From positions 620,001-684,000 of the forward strand of contig NZ_JBLKNW010000002.1 in assembly GCF_051414035.1 (NCBI RefSeq): a stretch of DNA of 64,000 bases. The letters run 5' to 3'. The notes beneath the pieces are model-generated. The model was not told where the DNA came from and made no database searches. It saw only the letters and a program-made list of their open reading frames with translations. Below are positions 8,499-18,400 of this stretch, piece after piece. Each line of letters begins with the position of its first letter. Positions within the stretch are counted from its first letter, which is position 1. Position numbers and translations under genes: made by a program. The DNA comes from Halosimplex amylolyticum. Its GTDB lineage: Archaea; Halobacteriota; Halobacteria; Halobacteriales; Haloarculaceae.

Positions 8499-9521
8499 TC
8501 ACGTCTCGCTCGCCGATCCGTGCACGTACTGCTCGTCGAAGATCCGCGCGAGCGTCTTGAACAGGCCGACGACGATGGGACCGTAGAACAGGCCCATGAC
8601 GCCGAAGGCGTAGACGCCGCCGAAGACGCCGACCAGGATCGTCCCCGAGTGCAGCGAGGACCCCCGATCGACGACGCGCGCCCGCAGGTAGTCGTCGACG
8701 ACGGCCACGGCCGTCAGCCCGTAGACGACGAGGAACGCGGCGGCCAGCAGCCTGTTCTGCAGGCCGAGGTAGACGGCCGCCGGCCCGAGGACGCCGGCGA
8801 CGCCGATCACCGGGAACAGCTCGAAGACCATCATCACGAAGGCCCAGAACAGCACGTCGGGGATGCCGACGACGAAGAGGCCGACGGCCGCGACGGCCCC
8901 CTGGACGACCGCGACGAAGACGTGTCCCTTCAGGACGGCCCAGGTCGTCTGGTAGGCCTCCTCGTGGAGTTCGTCGGTCGTCTGGTCGTCCAGCGGGAGC
9001 CGCGACTCGATCCACTCGATCAGGTGTTCGCCGTCGACGAGGAGGTAGTAGAGGACGAACAGGAAGAGCACGGCGCCCAGGAAGAGGTCGGTCGTCGCGT
9101 TGACGAGCATCGACACGTCGCCGAACAGCAGTTCGGCCACCCGCTGGGGGACCGACTCGACGATGGAATCCAGCGGCACCTCGATCCCGAACAGGTTCTC
9201 GATCCGACGCTCGGCCTCGTTTCCAGCCGGAAACCGTTCCAGCACCGTCGACAGGTCAGTCAGGCCGCTCGGCGCCGCGACGACCAGTATTGCGCCTGCG
9301 GCGGCGACCGCGGCGAGAGAGATCGCGACCAGCGCGATGGCGGCGACCTTCTCGCCGACCCGCGGTGCGAGTCGCCGCTGGGCCGGGGCGAGCAGCACGG
9401 CCAGCAAGAGCGCGGTCAAAAGCGCCGTCAGGAACGGCCGGACGATCAACACCAGCAGGTACGTGAACACGGCCAGGAGCGCGACGAAGAAGCCGACCCG
9501 GAGGGTCTCGGAGCGCACCAT
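8499..9521 (-). CDS. AI-2E family transporter (PerM/YdiK-like permease)
   Basis: 340 residues and about eight transmembrane helices in the family pattern: two N-terminal helix pairs, a soluble stretch (about 85-135), then a hydrophobic C-terminal half with conserved VPQRVAELLF and LPLDDQTTDELHEE segments. Family members include autoinducer-2 exporters and Na+/H+ antiporters, so AI-2 transport should not be assumed. The ATG at 9521 (MVRSETLRVG) is chosen. The frame extends upstream through a 33-bp tandem repeat that reads as low-complexity RDASA sequence and is unlikely to be coding. Confidence 0.85.
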   Translation of the reverse strand: MVRSETLRVGFFVALLAVFTYLLVLIVRPFLTALLTALLLAVLLAPAQRRLAPRVGEKVAAIALVAISLAAVAAAGAILVVAAPSGLTDLSTVLERFPAGNEAERRIENLFGIEVPLDSIVESVPQRVAELLFGDVSMLVNATTDLFLGAVLFLFVLYYLLVDGEHLIEWIESRLPLDDQTTDELHEEAYQTTWAVLKGHVFVAVVQGAVAAVGLFVVGIPDVLFWAFVMMVFELFPVIGVAGVLGPAAVYLGLQNRLLAAAFLVVYGLTAVAVVDDYLRARVVDRGSSLHSGTILVGVFGGVYAFGVMGLFYGPIVVGLFKTLARIFDEQYVHGSASET

Positions 9522-9572
9522 CACGACCACCGGCTGGCGCCCGGTCGTCCGGCACTCACTGGGGCGAGGACG

Positions 9573-9638
9573 AGCGCTCGCGTCGCGGTCGAGCGACTGC
9601 GTACAAGCGCTCGCGTCGCGGTCGAGCCGCTGCGTACA
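9573..9638. repeat. 33-bp tandem duplication upstream of the AI-2E transporter gene
   Basis: Two adjacent 33-bp copies (9573-9605 and 9606-9638) begin AGCGCTCGCGTCGCGGTCGA and differ at two positions. They lie in the 258-bp gap between the transporter start (9521) and the pcn stop (9780). Confidence 0.8.
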
Positions 9639-9779
9639 GGCACACGACAACTGTGGGCGCCCGGTCGGAAAGACCTTGACGCGGCGTGTTCCGGGTGGGT
9701 ATCCGGCGGGCGCGAGCGGGAGCGGCTGCGGCGCTGGCCGGTGGGAGACGAGAGGAAACGCGGCGAGCGCGGACGCGGG

Positions 9780-10523
9780 TTATTCGCTCTGGATGCGCGG
9801 CGCGAGCATGAACGTGACCTGGCCCTCGCCCTCGGCGATGTCGAAGTGCATCTTGACGGGGAACTCCTCGCCGAGTTCCATGCGCACCTCGGCGTCTTTC
9901 GGGATGGCCTTGTTCATGTCCTTCAGGTAGTCGAGCGAGAACAGCGAGTGAGCGGTGCCGGCCGTCAGGTCGATGAGGTCCTCGCGGGTGAGTTCGAGGT
10001 GGACGTCGTCGGTGTCGCCCTCCGCGTCGACGTAGAAGTACTCGTCCGCTTCGTTCACGCCGAGCGCGATGTGGTCGCTGACCATGTCCGCGGCGGTGAC
10101 GGCGCGGTCGATGTCCCGGCCCTCGATGACGATCTCGGCGGCCAGGTCGAGGTCGGGCAGGTCCGGCTCCTGGCGGATCGAGTCGGGGTCGATGAGCGCC
10201 AGGGTGTACTCCAGGCCGTCGATGGCGATGTGGAGTTTGCGGGTCTCCTCGTCGAGTTCGAGGTGGACGAGCTGGTCGGCGTCGGCCATGCCGGCGATGT
10301 CCTCCAGCCGCGAGAGGTTGACGCCGATGACGCCCCCGTCGGTCTCGTAGGACTCGAAGGCCGAGGCCGACAACGCGAGGTCGACCATGCCGACGTTGGC
10401 CGGGTCGACCGCCCGGATCTCCAGCCCGTCCTCCTCGAGGTGGATCTTGCACTCGTCCACCAGCACGCTCACGGAGTCCAGCGTCGTCCGGAGCGTGTCC
10501 GCGCTCACGATAGCGTTGAACAT
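9780..10523 (-). CDS. pcn: DNA polymerase sliding clamp (PCNA)
   Basis: 247 residues, full length for archaeal PCNA. The start MFNAIVSADTLRTTLDSVSV, the interdomain connector region around residues 115-130 and the C-terminal LAPRIQSE tail match the family. The trimeric ring encircles DNA and tethers polymerases, FEN1, ligase and RFC through PIP boxes. The haloarchaeal version is strongly acidic overall, as here. A TATA-like element about 30 nt before the ATG supports this start. It stands alone, divergent from the next gene. Confidence 0.97.
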   Translation of the reverse strand: MFNAIVSADTLRTTLDSVSVLVDECKIHLEEDGLEIRAVDPANVGMVDLALSASAFESYETDGGVIGVNLSRLEDIAGMADADQLVHLELDEETRKLHIAIDGLEYTLALIDPDSIRQEPDLPDLDLAAEIVIEGRDIDRAVTAADMVSDHIALGVNEADEYFYVDAEGDTDDVHLELTREDLIDLTAGTAHSLFSLDYLKDMNKAIPKDAEVRMELGEEFPVKMHFDIAEGEGQVTFMLAPRIQSE

Positions 10524-10549
10524 GTTGGCCGGAGCTATGCCCCCATCCG

Positions 10550-10557
10550 TTAAAAAG
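10550..10557 (-). promoter_or_regulatory. Probable TATA element of pcn
   Basis: On the minus strand the sequence reads CTTTTTAA about 27-34 nt before the pcn start, followed by a short or absent leader. Confidence 0.5.
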
Positions 10558-10714
10558 TCCCTTCATTGCCCGCGAGTGCACGCGCGGTCGCGAACCCCGG
10601 TGCGGTCGATGCCCGCAACGGATCGGATCCGGTCGGAGCGCGGACACCGCCGCGACGCCGAGAGCCTGCAAGTGCGCGCACGGCGGTTAGGCGACTCACA
10701 GCCAAATCACGCGT

Positions 10715-11347
10715 ATGTCGCGTCCATCAGGCCGCGCGGACGGTGTCGGAGAGCAGGGGCTGACGCGGCGGTCTGTGCTGGCCGGGAGCGCCGCGACGCT
10801 GACCGTCGGGGTCGGGGCGCTGGCGGGCGCCAGCGGCGTCGCCGCGGGTCAGATCACCGAGGCCGCCGCCATCCCCCAGCCGGAGCGCTGGGACGACGCC
10901 AACCTCGCCGGGTTCATGATCCACGTCGGTAGCACGGCGTCCATCGAGCGGGCGGACACCGCTCGACAGTGCGAGGTGGTCGGCAGCGACACGTGGCCGC
11001 CCGACGAGTTACTGGCATACGAAGTCCAGCTCATCAACCGCAAGGACGACGCCGCCAGCGAGGAGGAAACGACGATGTACATCGGCGGCCGCGCCGACGT
11101 GGCTCCGGGGAAGCTCTACATCATCAATCGCTTCAACCGCTGCGACAACGGGTTCGTCGGCATAAGTCTCGAACAGATCGGCCGCTCGGACGTGGACGTG
11201 ACCGTCGACGACTCGGCGAACGCCGCCACGACCGCGGCCGACGACGGCGGGTCGGGCGCCTTCGGCCCCGGGTTCGGCTTGCCGGCCGCGATCGCCGCGC
11301 TCCTCGGCGGCGGTGCGCTCTTGCGATGGCGCGACGCCGAGGAGTGA
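10715..11347 (+). CDS. Tat-exported surface protein with PGF-CTERM-like anchor
   Basis: 210 residues. A twin-arginine signal (LTRRSVLAG, RR at 18-19) and Ala/Gly-rich hydrophobic stretch precede an AGQITEA cleavage region. The central domain of about 110 residues is not recognised; it has two cysteines (CEVVG, RCDNG) and many acidic residues. The C-terminus has a low-complexity Thr/Ala/Asp linker, then FGPGFGLPAAIAALLGGGAL and basic RWR, the layout of a PGF-CTERM tail processed by archaeosortase A with lipid attachment. Likely folded in the cytoplasm, exported and anchored on the cell surface. Function unknown. Confidence 0.8.
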   Translation: MSRPSGRADGVGEQGLTRRSVLAGSAATLTVGVGALAGASGVAAGQITEAAAIPQPERWDDANLAGFMIHVGSTASIERADTARQCEVVGSDTWPPDELLAYEVQLINRKDDAASEEETTMYIGGRADVAPGKLYIINRFNRCDNGFVGISLEQIGRSDVDVTVDDSANAATTAADDGGSGAFGPGFGLPAAIAALLGGGALLRWRDAEE

Positions 11348-11439
11348 CGCTCGGTCGGCATTCGCCCCATCGGGCCGCTCCGTCCCGCGTCGTCGCCGGA
11401 ACGACACCCCTAACCGCGTCGGTGGGCTATCCGGCGTCA

Positions 11440-12225
11440 ATGAGCGGCAAGGACGAGTACTACAACAGGGCCAAACAGGAGGGCTACCGCGCCCGGTCGG
11501 CGTACAAGCTCCAGCAACTGGACCGGACGGCGGGGCTGTTCGGACCGGGCAACACGGTCGTCGACCTCGGCGCGGCCCCCGGCGGGTGGCTCCAGGTCGC
11601 CGCCGAGGAGGTCGACGAACACGGCACCGTCGTCGGCGTCGACCGCCAGCGCATCGACCCGCTGGAGGACCACGACAACGTCGAGTACGTCCGCGGCGAC
11701 ATCACCGAGGAGTCGACTATCGAGGAGATCGTCGAGCGCGTCGGCGCCGCGGGCGACGAGCGCCCAGTCGACGTGGTCATCTCGGACATGGCGCCGAACA
11801 TGACCGGCGACTACGACCTCGACCACGCCCGCTCGGTCCACCTCGCGCGGCAGGCCTTCGAGGTCGCAGACCAGGTGCTCGCGTCGGGCGGCGACCTCGC
11901 CGTGAAGGTGTTCGACGGCCAGGACGTGGAACCGCTGCAGGAAGACATGGAGGCGCAGTTCGAGTACGTCCGGCAGGTCCGCCCCGACGCCTCGCGGGAC
12001 TCCTCGTCGGAACTCTACCTCGTCGCCAAGGGGTATCTCACCGCGCCCGTCCGCGAGGGCGACACCCTCGAAGTCGAGATCGTCGACATCGGGAGCGACG
12101 GCGACGGCGTCGCGAAGGTCGAGGGCTACACGCTGTTCGTCTCCGGCGTCGATGAAGGAGAGACGCTGGAGGTCCGCGTCGACGACGTGAAACCCAACTT
12201 CGGGTTCGCCCAGCCCGTCGAGTGA
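11440..12225 (+). CDS. rlmE: 23S rRNA (uridine-2'-O-)-methyltransferase RlmE/FtsJ with TRAM domain
   Basis: 261 residues. The RrmJ/FtsJ fold spans residues 1-200. It has the SAM-binding VDLGAAPGGW (41-50) and the catalytic tetrad K23, D116 (ISDMAPN), K156 (AVKVFDG) and E191 (ELYLVA). A TRAM RNA-binding domain occupies residues 203-261, a common archaeal fusion. By homology it 2'-O-methylates a uridine of the 23S rRNA A-loop. The ATG at 11440 starts MSGKDEYYNRAKQEGYRARS, the canonical start. The reading frame is open upstream but that part overlaps the preceding gene's end and has shadow composition. Confidence 0.93.
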   Translation: MSGKDEYYNRAKQEGYRARSAYKLQQLDRTAGLFGPGNTVVDLGAAPGGWLQVAAEEVDEHGTVVGVDRQRIDPLEDHDNVEYVRGDITEESTIEEIVERVGAAGDERPVDVVISDMAPNMTGDYDLDHARSVHLARQAFEVADQVLASGGDLAVKVFDGQDVEPLQEDMEAQFEYVRQVRPDASRDSSSELYLVAKGYLTAPVREGDTLEVEIVDIGSDGDGVAKVEGYTLFVSGVDEGETLEVRVDDVKPNFGFAQPVE

Positions 12226-12312
12226 CCGGCCGACGAATTTCTCCGGTGTGAGCGGGGAACGAACCGCGTTCTAGCCTGGGGATTGATATCACGCGGTAGC
12301 AACAGTGCTGAC

Positions 12313-13578
12313 ATGACGGGTCAGGAACGGGGTGGTTCGGGGCGGTCGCGGGCGGGCCGGCGTCGGTTTCTGTCGGCGGTCGGCGTGACCGCGATCTCGG
12401 GGCTGTCGGGCTGTAGCGCCGACATCCTCGACGGCGTGACCGGAACGGACGCGGCCGGGAGCGATACCGGCGCGACCGGCGGGTCGACGCCGACGGCCGA
12501 CGGGATGGACGGGCCGAAGGAGGAACACGGCGGCTGGCCCCGCTATCACTACGACAGGTGGAACACGGGCCACCGGACGGCGCCGCTCGGATTCGACGGC
12601 GCGCCGGCGGTCGAGTGGGAGGCCTCCGTCGGCGGCGTGAGCACGATCGTCTCCGACGACGGGACGCTCTATCTCGCGGAGGGCGAGAACGGCGCCGTCC
12701 GTGCGGTCGACGCCGAAACCGGCGAGGAACGGTGGGTGTACGACGCGGTCGAGAGACTCGAACTCGGCGTCCGGACGGTGGCGCTCGACGACGAGGCGGC
12801 GTACGTCGGCGGGACGACGGCGGTCCACGCGATCGACAGGGAGAGCGGGCAACAGCGGTGGACGTTCGACGTCTCGACGCCCGCGAGCGCGCCGGTCGTC
12901 GCCGACGGGAGGATATACGTCGGCGCTGGTGAACTCCTGTTCGCCATCGACCCCGACGGGTCGCGCCAGTGGGCGCTCCGGACCGGGGTTCGGATCCGAA
13001 ACCCGCCGGCGGTGGTCGACGACACCCTCTACCTGACCGCCCAGGCGTGGCTGATCGCGGTCGACGCCGCGAGCGGCGAGGAGCTGTGGTCGCTGAAACC
13101 CGGGGGCGCGACGCCGCCGGTGACCGCTCCAGTGTACCGGGCCGGCAGGCTCTACGTCGGCGGCCCGTCGCACGTCTACGCCTACGACCCCGCGGCGGAG
13201 GGCGAGCACCTGTGGTCGACCGAAACGCTGAACCAGGTCGTATACGAGTCGCCCGCGGTCGCGCACGGTACCGTCTACACGGGCGTCAACCTCGTCGACG
13301 CGCTCCACGCGTTCGACGCGGAGACCGGCGACCGGACCTGGCAGCGGTCGGTCACCGTCGCCGGCAGCCCGGTCGTCGCCGGCGACACGGTCTACTGCGT
13401 GGACGAGGAGTACGCGGAACTGCGCGCGCTCGGCGCGAGCGACGGGAGCGACCGCTGGCGGGTCTCCTTCGAGGGGAATCTCAACGTCCAGCCGGTCGTC
13501 ACCGACGACCGGATCTACGTCGCCGGCCTCGAACTCGGGAACACCGAGGGAACGCTGTACGCGCTGGGGGCGCGATGA
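12313..13578 (+). CDS. Tat lipoprotein with PQQ-like beta-propeller (outer-wall binding protein)
   Basis: 421 residues. The Tat motif GRRRFLSAVG (about 15-24) is followed by lipobox LSGC with C34, so it should be exported folded and lipid-anchored. The mature part has repeated PQQ/BamB-type blades, each with a D-x-E/S-G-x-x-x-W signature (AVDAETGEERW, AIDRESGQQRW, AVDAASGEELW, AFDAETGDRTW). No PQQ-dehydrogenase active-site residues are evident, so a scaffold or binding role is more likely than catalysis. The ATG at 12313 gives a proper Tat signal; the earlier in-frame ATG adds ten residues. Its stop overlaps the next start as ATGA, so the two propeller proteins are co-translated. Confidence 0.85.
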   Translation: MTGQERGGSGRSRAGRRRFLSAVGVTAISGLSGCSADILDGVTGTDAAGSDTGATGGSTPTADGMDGPKEEHGGWPRYHYDRWNTGHRTAPLGFDGAPAVEWEASVGGVSTIVSDDGTLYLAEGENGAVRAVDAETGEERWVYDAVERLELGVRTVALDDEAAYVGGTTAVHAIDRESGQQRWTFDVSTPASAPVVADGRIYVGAGELLFAIDPDGSRQWALRTGVRIRNPPAVVDDTLYLTAQAWLIAVDAASGEELWSLKPGGATPPVTAPVYRAGRLYVGGPSHVYAYDPAAEGEHLWSTETLNQVVYESPAVAHGTVYTGVNLVDALHAFDAETGDRTWQRSVTVAGSPVVAGDTVYCVDEEYAELRALGASDGSDRWRVSFEGNLNVQPVVTDDRIYVAGLELGNTEGTLYALGAR

Positions 13579-15362
13579 CCGGCGACACGCCGAGCGCCGG
13601 CGCGCTCGTCCTCGTCGCAGTCGCGGGGCTGCTCGTCGTGGCCCCCTTCTCTGGCGCCGCGGCCGCCGCGCTGGCCGGTGGGGGCGGTGTCGCCGCCCCG
13701 CCTGCCAGCGCCGACGCTCCGCGGGGCGAGGTCGCGGCCGCGGCGTCGCTCCAGTCGGGCAACGAGACGGTCGTCCACCGCGGTGAGAACGCGACGATCG
13801 TCCGTCGAGGCGCGTTCAGTATCGCGGACGAGACGAACCGAGCCTACTCGTCGATGGAAGACGAGCCGGTCGTCGCGAACGGGCAGGTGTACGGCGTGTT
13901 CACCGGCAACAAGCTGGCCGGCGACGAGGGCGAACAGCGCTTCTTCTCGGCGCTGTACGCGCTCGACGGAGAGACGCTCGACGTCGAGTGGCGCGTCGAG
14001 TTCGAGACCGCCGGACTCCACGGTCGCCCGGTCGTCGCCGACGGGACCGCGTACGTCGTCATGTACGAGCAGGGGAACAGAACCCGGCCGGACACCTACT
14101 TCCTCCACGCGTTCGACGCCGAGAGCGGCGACCGCCTCTGGAAACACGAACTCGGGTCGGTCCTGTACGACCGCCGAGGGGAGGCGTGGGGCACCCACGA
14201 CCGCTATCACCCGATCTACGTCGTCGACGGCCGCGTCCACACGCTGACCGTCGATACCGGGCTCCAGACGCTCGTCGCGCTCGACCCGTCGACCGGTGAC
14301 GTCGCCTGGCGCCAGGAGGGGATCGCCGCGGGCGTCGGGACCGACGGCGAGCGGATCTACGCAGGCTATCGGGAGGGCCAGAACGAGTACGACGCCGGCG
14401 CCGTCATCGCGCTCGACCCGGCGACGGGCGAGACGGTCTGGACCCGACCGAACGGCGACCTCTACGGCCAACAGCGCGTGTCGCTCGTCGCGAACGGCCG
14501 CGTGTACGCCGCTCGAAGCGGACCGCTGGGGAACGACGCGGTTGGGAACCTGCACGCGCTCGACGCCGCCACCGGTGAGGAGATCTGGACGGAACTCGCC
14601 TCTGGCAACTCGCGGATCGACCCGGTCGCGGTCTACTCCGCGTCGGAGACCGTCGTCGCACAGACCTGGTCGCCCGTCGACGAGTCGGACGCGCCGAAGA
14701 TCCAGGGGATCGACGACGCGACCGGCGACACCCGCTGGGCGGTCTCCTCGAACCGACTCGGCCCGACGTGGACGGTCCACACGGGCGAGCGCAACCTCTA
14801 CGTCTACTCGGCGGGCGGCTTCTCCGCGTACGCCGGCGACACCCTCCACGGCCCGGACACGGACGGATTCTTCCCGCAGCCCGCCTGGAGCCGGGCCTAC
14901 GGCGATTTCGAGGACGTGCGAGAGATCTCCGAGGTCGACGGGACGCTATACGAACTCCGCACGACCACGACGCGCGTCGCGGTGTCGGCGTTCGACGCGA
15001 GCGAAGGCGACCGCCGCTACGAGTTCGAAGTCGAAGGGGTCAGACCGTACATGACCGTCGCCGACGGCACCGTCTACCTCGAAACCGCCGGCGCGATACG
15101 CGCCTACGAGGCGGTCGCCCCCGGGACGGTGCCGACCGACGCCTCGCAGTCCGCCGGCGACGCCGACCCGTCCGGCGCCACGGACTCGCGCGAGCGCGTC
15201 GACGCCGGAACCGACACCGGCGGCGATTCGTCGACCGCCCCCGCGCTGCCCACAGCGCTCGGGGGACGCGGCCCGCTCGGTGCGCCGCTCGCGGTCCTGG
15301 CAGGGCTGGCGCTCGGGCTGGCCACGAGCGGTCTGCTGGTCGGGCGGCGCTACCGGTTCTGA
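13575..15362 (+). CDS. Exported PQQ-like beta-propeller protein with C-terminal membrane anchor
   Basis: 595 residues. A Sec-type signal (ALVLVAVAGLLVVAPFSGAAAAA) lies at about residues 9-36. Propeller blades fill residues 90-530, with signatures ALDGETLDVEW, AFDAESGDRLW, ALDPSTGDVAW, ALDPATGETVW and ALDAATGEEIW. An Asp/Ser/Thr-rich spacer precedes a C-terminal hydrophobic helix (GAPLAVLAGLALGLATSGLL) and an RRYRF tail, so the protein is probably anchored with its propeller outside. The ATG overlaps the previous gene's TGA by four bases. The pair may form one surface assembly; partner and ligand are unknown. Confidence 0.85.
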   Translation: MTGDTPSAGALVLVAVAGLLVVAPFSGAAAAALAGGGGVAAPPASADAPRGEVAAAASLQSGNETVVHRGENATIVRRGAFSIADETNRAYSSMEDEPVVANGQVYGVFTGNKLAGDEGEQRFFSALYALDGETLDVEWRVEFETAGLHGRPVVADGTAYVVMYEQGNRTRPDTYFLHAFDAESGDRLWKHELGSVLYDRRGEAWGTHDRYHPIYVVDGRVHTLTVDTGLQTLVALDPSTGDVAWRQEGIAAGVGTDGERIYAGYREGQNEYDAGAVIALDPATGETVWTRPNGDLYGQQRVSLVANGRVYAARSGPLGNDAVGNLHALDAATGEEIWTELASGNSRIDPVAVYSASETVVAQTWSPVDESDAPKIQGIDDATGDTRWAVSSNRLGPTWTVHTGERNLYVYSAGGFSAYAGDTLHGPDTDGFFPQPAWSRAYGDFEDVREISEVDGTLYELRTTTTRVAVSAFDASEGDRRYEFEVEGVRPYMTVADGTVYLETAGAIRAYEAVAPGTVPTDASQSAGDADPSGATDSRERVDAGTDTGGDSSTAPALPTALGGRGPLGAPLAVLAGLALGLATSGLLVGRRYRF

Positions 15363-15404
15363 CGACGGTACCGACCGCACTGCGACCCCGGTGGGTGGCT
15401 CCGC

Positions 15405-18400
15405 TCAGGACTCCTTCCTGCGCAGGACGCCGAGACTCGCGAGCGCAGCGACCAGGACGACGACGCCGGCGACACCCCCGCCGAATCCGAGCGCGAGTCC
15501 GGGGAAACCGCCCGGAAGCGCCGAGAGCGGGCCGACAGCGGCCGGTCCGCCGGCCGGCGAGTCGATGTTCGACGACGGGTCGCCCGCCGACTTCGCGTCT
15601 CCGTCGCCGCTCGACGGGCCACCGCTCGCCGAATCACCGTCGCCGTCGTCCGCGTCGGCCTCGCTGTCGGCGCTCGCCTCGACGGACACCGACCGTTCGA
15701 CGGTCGCGGTGTCGCCGTCGAAGTCCTCGACGGTGAGCGCAACGGTGTACTCGCCGGCCTCGGAGAAGACGTGTGTCGGCGCCTCCCCGTACCCGTCCGT
15801 CTCGCCGCCGAAGTCCCAGACGTAGGCGATCACGCCGCGGCCCTCGGGGTCCGTCGAGTTCGACCCATCGAATCGGACGGCCGGCTCGCCGTCGACCGTC
15901 ACCTGCTCGGCGGTGAACTGCGGGACCGGCGCCTCGGTGTCGCGCGTGCAGGCGTCGCCCGTTCCATCGCCGTTTCCGTCGGCCTGGTCGGCGTTGGCCG
16001 CCAGCGGGCAGTTGTCCGCGACGTTGACGACGCCGTCGCCGTCGACGTCGGCCGACCCGAGCCCGGCGTTCAGGTGGGCGCGGAGCGTCCACCCGACGGC
16101 GAAGTCCGAGAGCTTCTCGTACTGCTGTCTGAACCACTCCGTCTCGCGGAAGTTGTACCGGAGGTTCGACCAGTCCTCGTGACCGGTGAGTTCGGTGGTC
16201 TCGCCGTCGTCGTTCACGTCGAGCGCGACCGACCCCGCGACCCGGTCGTTTCGGTTCCAGTCGATCCCGCCCGCCCCCGGAATCACGAATCGTTGCGGCA
16301 CCTCCTCGGAGCTCCCGTTGCGAACGAAGATCGATCGTTCGTCGCTCGGTCCCCCGAGACCCGCGTTCTCGGCGAGAGACTCCTCGTCGAGCGCCGGCAG
16401 TCGCTCGCGCGAGAAGTCGAGGTCGGACTCCGGACGCGCCCACGTGCCGTCGTCGATTCCGGGCAGCGAGGTGGCCCGGCCCACGTAGTTGTGGGCGTAC
16501 TGGTAGTTCATCAGACTCAGGTAGTTCGGTTTGTTGTTCCTGTTCTCGTCGCCCCCGTGTCGCAGGCCGAGGTTGTGGCCGAGTTCGTGCATCGTCGTCA
16601 CCGATTCGAGCCAGACGCGCTCCTCGTGGACGGTCGTGTCTTCGAGGTCGTCTCGCAGGTGGGTGTAGCGCGCCCGCTCTCGCACCGCGTCGTCGGCCTT
16701 CGGCCCGCTCGCGAACGACATGATGTCGTTTCCGGGGGTCGGCGCGAGTCCGAGCGCACCCACGGAGTTGTTGTGCGCGGCCAGCAGATAGTGATAGGCG
16801 AGCAGTCGCGCTTCGAGGCGCTTCTCGCAGTTCTCGGACTCGCGGTCCTCGGTCGTACCGAAGTGACCGCCGTTCGTTCCGGTTCCACAGCGGTCGTCGC
16901 CGTACTTGATCGCGAAGAACTCGTCCATGTCGTACGAACCGCCGAAGTCGATCATCTGGTCCTCGGGCACGGCGTCGTCGACCTGGAAATGCACGTCGAT
17001 CCCCTGTCCGCCGCCGGGGTTTTCGACCGGCGCGTCGGCGAACGCCGTTTCGATGCGGTCGAGCGACTCGGCCGTCGGCTCGTGGTCGTGAGGTGTCAGA
17101 CAGGACTCGCTCCCTTCGGCGCCGCAGTCCATGTAGTCGACCTCGACGAACACGTCCTTGCGCTCCCGGTCTGCACCCATCCCGGCCAGGTTTAGGTCGA
17201 CGTGGCCGTCGCCGTCCACGTCGATCCCCTCGTCCTCCCAGTTGTCACAGAGCCCGTCGCCGTCGTCGTCGGTGGTGCCGTCGCCGTCAGTGTCGACGCA
17301 GCGCAGCGCTCGCACGACCCAGCCGTCGCGGGATTCGAGCGTCGACTCGTCGATGCCCTGCGAGTCCTTCACGCCGCCGGCCATCACGAAGCCGTTGTCG
17401 GTCTTCGCGATGGCGCCGAACCCGCCGACCTGATCCTCCCGCGTGAAGTTGCGTTCCCAGCGGGCCTGCCCGCTCGCGTTCACTTTGAACAGCCAGCCGT
17501 CGCCGTACGGCGGGGCGATCGTGCCCGCCGGTCGCGTCTCGGCGTTGGTGCCCGCGACGACGTAGCCGCCGGAGACCGCTACGAGGTCGTGGCCTGACTG
17601 GTAGCCCTCGCCGCCGTAGGTGGTCGTCCAGTTGATCGCGCCGTCGGTGGTTGCCTCCCCGACGAGCGCGTCGAGGTCGCCGCCGCGCTCGGTCCACCCC
17701 GCGAACGCGTAGTCGCCGTCATCGGTCGCGACGACGCTCTGGAGAACGACCGAACCCGGTCCGATAGTGCGGGACCACTCGACTGAACCGCTCGGCCCGA
17801 CTTTCGCGATCGTTCCGAGGCCGTTCGGCTCGTGTCCGACCGCGACGTAGCCGTCCGAGACGGCGATCACGTCGGTGAAGCCGACTCCGGACCCCTGAAA
17901 GGCGGTCCACTGGGGTTGCGTGTCGCCCGCGCGGTACTCGGCCAGGTGCTGGCCGGCGACGACCGTCCCCACGGCTCCCGGCGCGCCGGCGCTCGCGCCG
18001 CCGATCCAGCTCGTGCAGTCGCCCGCGCCGTCGACGTTCGGACCCCCACTGGCGCTCACGCGCATGAGCATGATCGAGTAGCGACACTCGCGCTTCCCGG
18101 TGCGCTCGGCGTAACGCGTCGTGAGCGTCTCCGTGTAGCCAGTGACGAGAAAGCCGCCCGCGCCGTCGGGCGCGATGTCGACCGCCGAGTCGTCCGGGTA
18201 GGACGTGGAACAGCTCCCTCCGTCCGGACAGACCGTCGTCTCCCCGTCGCCCCACGCCGTCTGCCAGTCGAGGTCGCCGGTGAGCGAGTCGACCCGCCCG
18301 ACCCACGCCTGCGTCGTCGGCGAGTCGTCCCAGGCCAGGCGGGTCTGCCCCGCGAACACGACCCCGCCGTCGGTCCCCTCGACGTCCGCGATCACGTCGC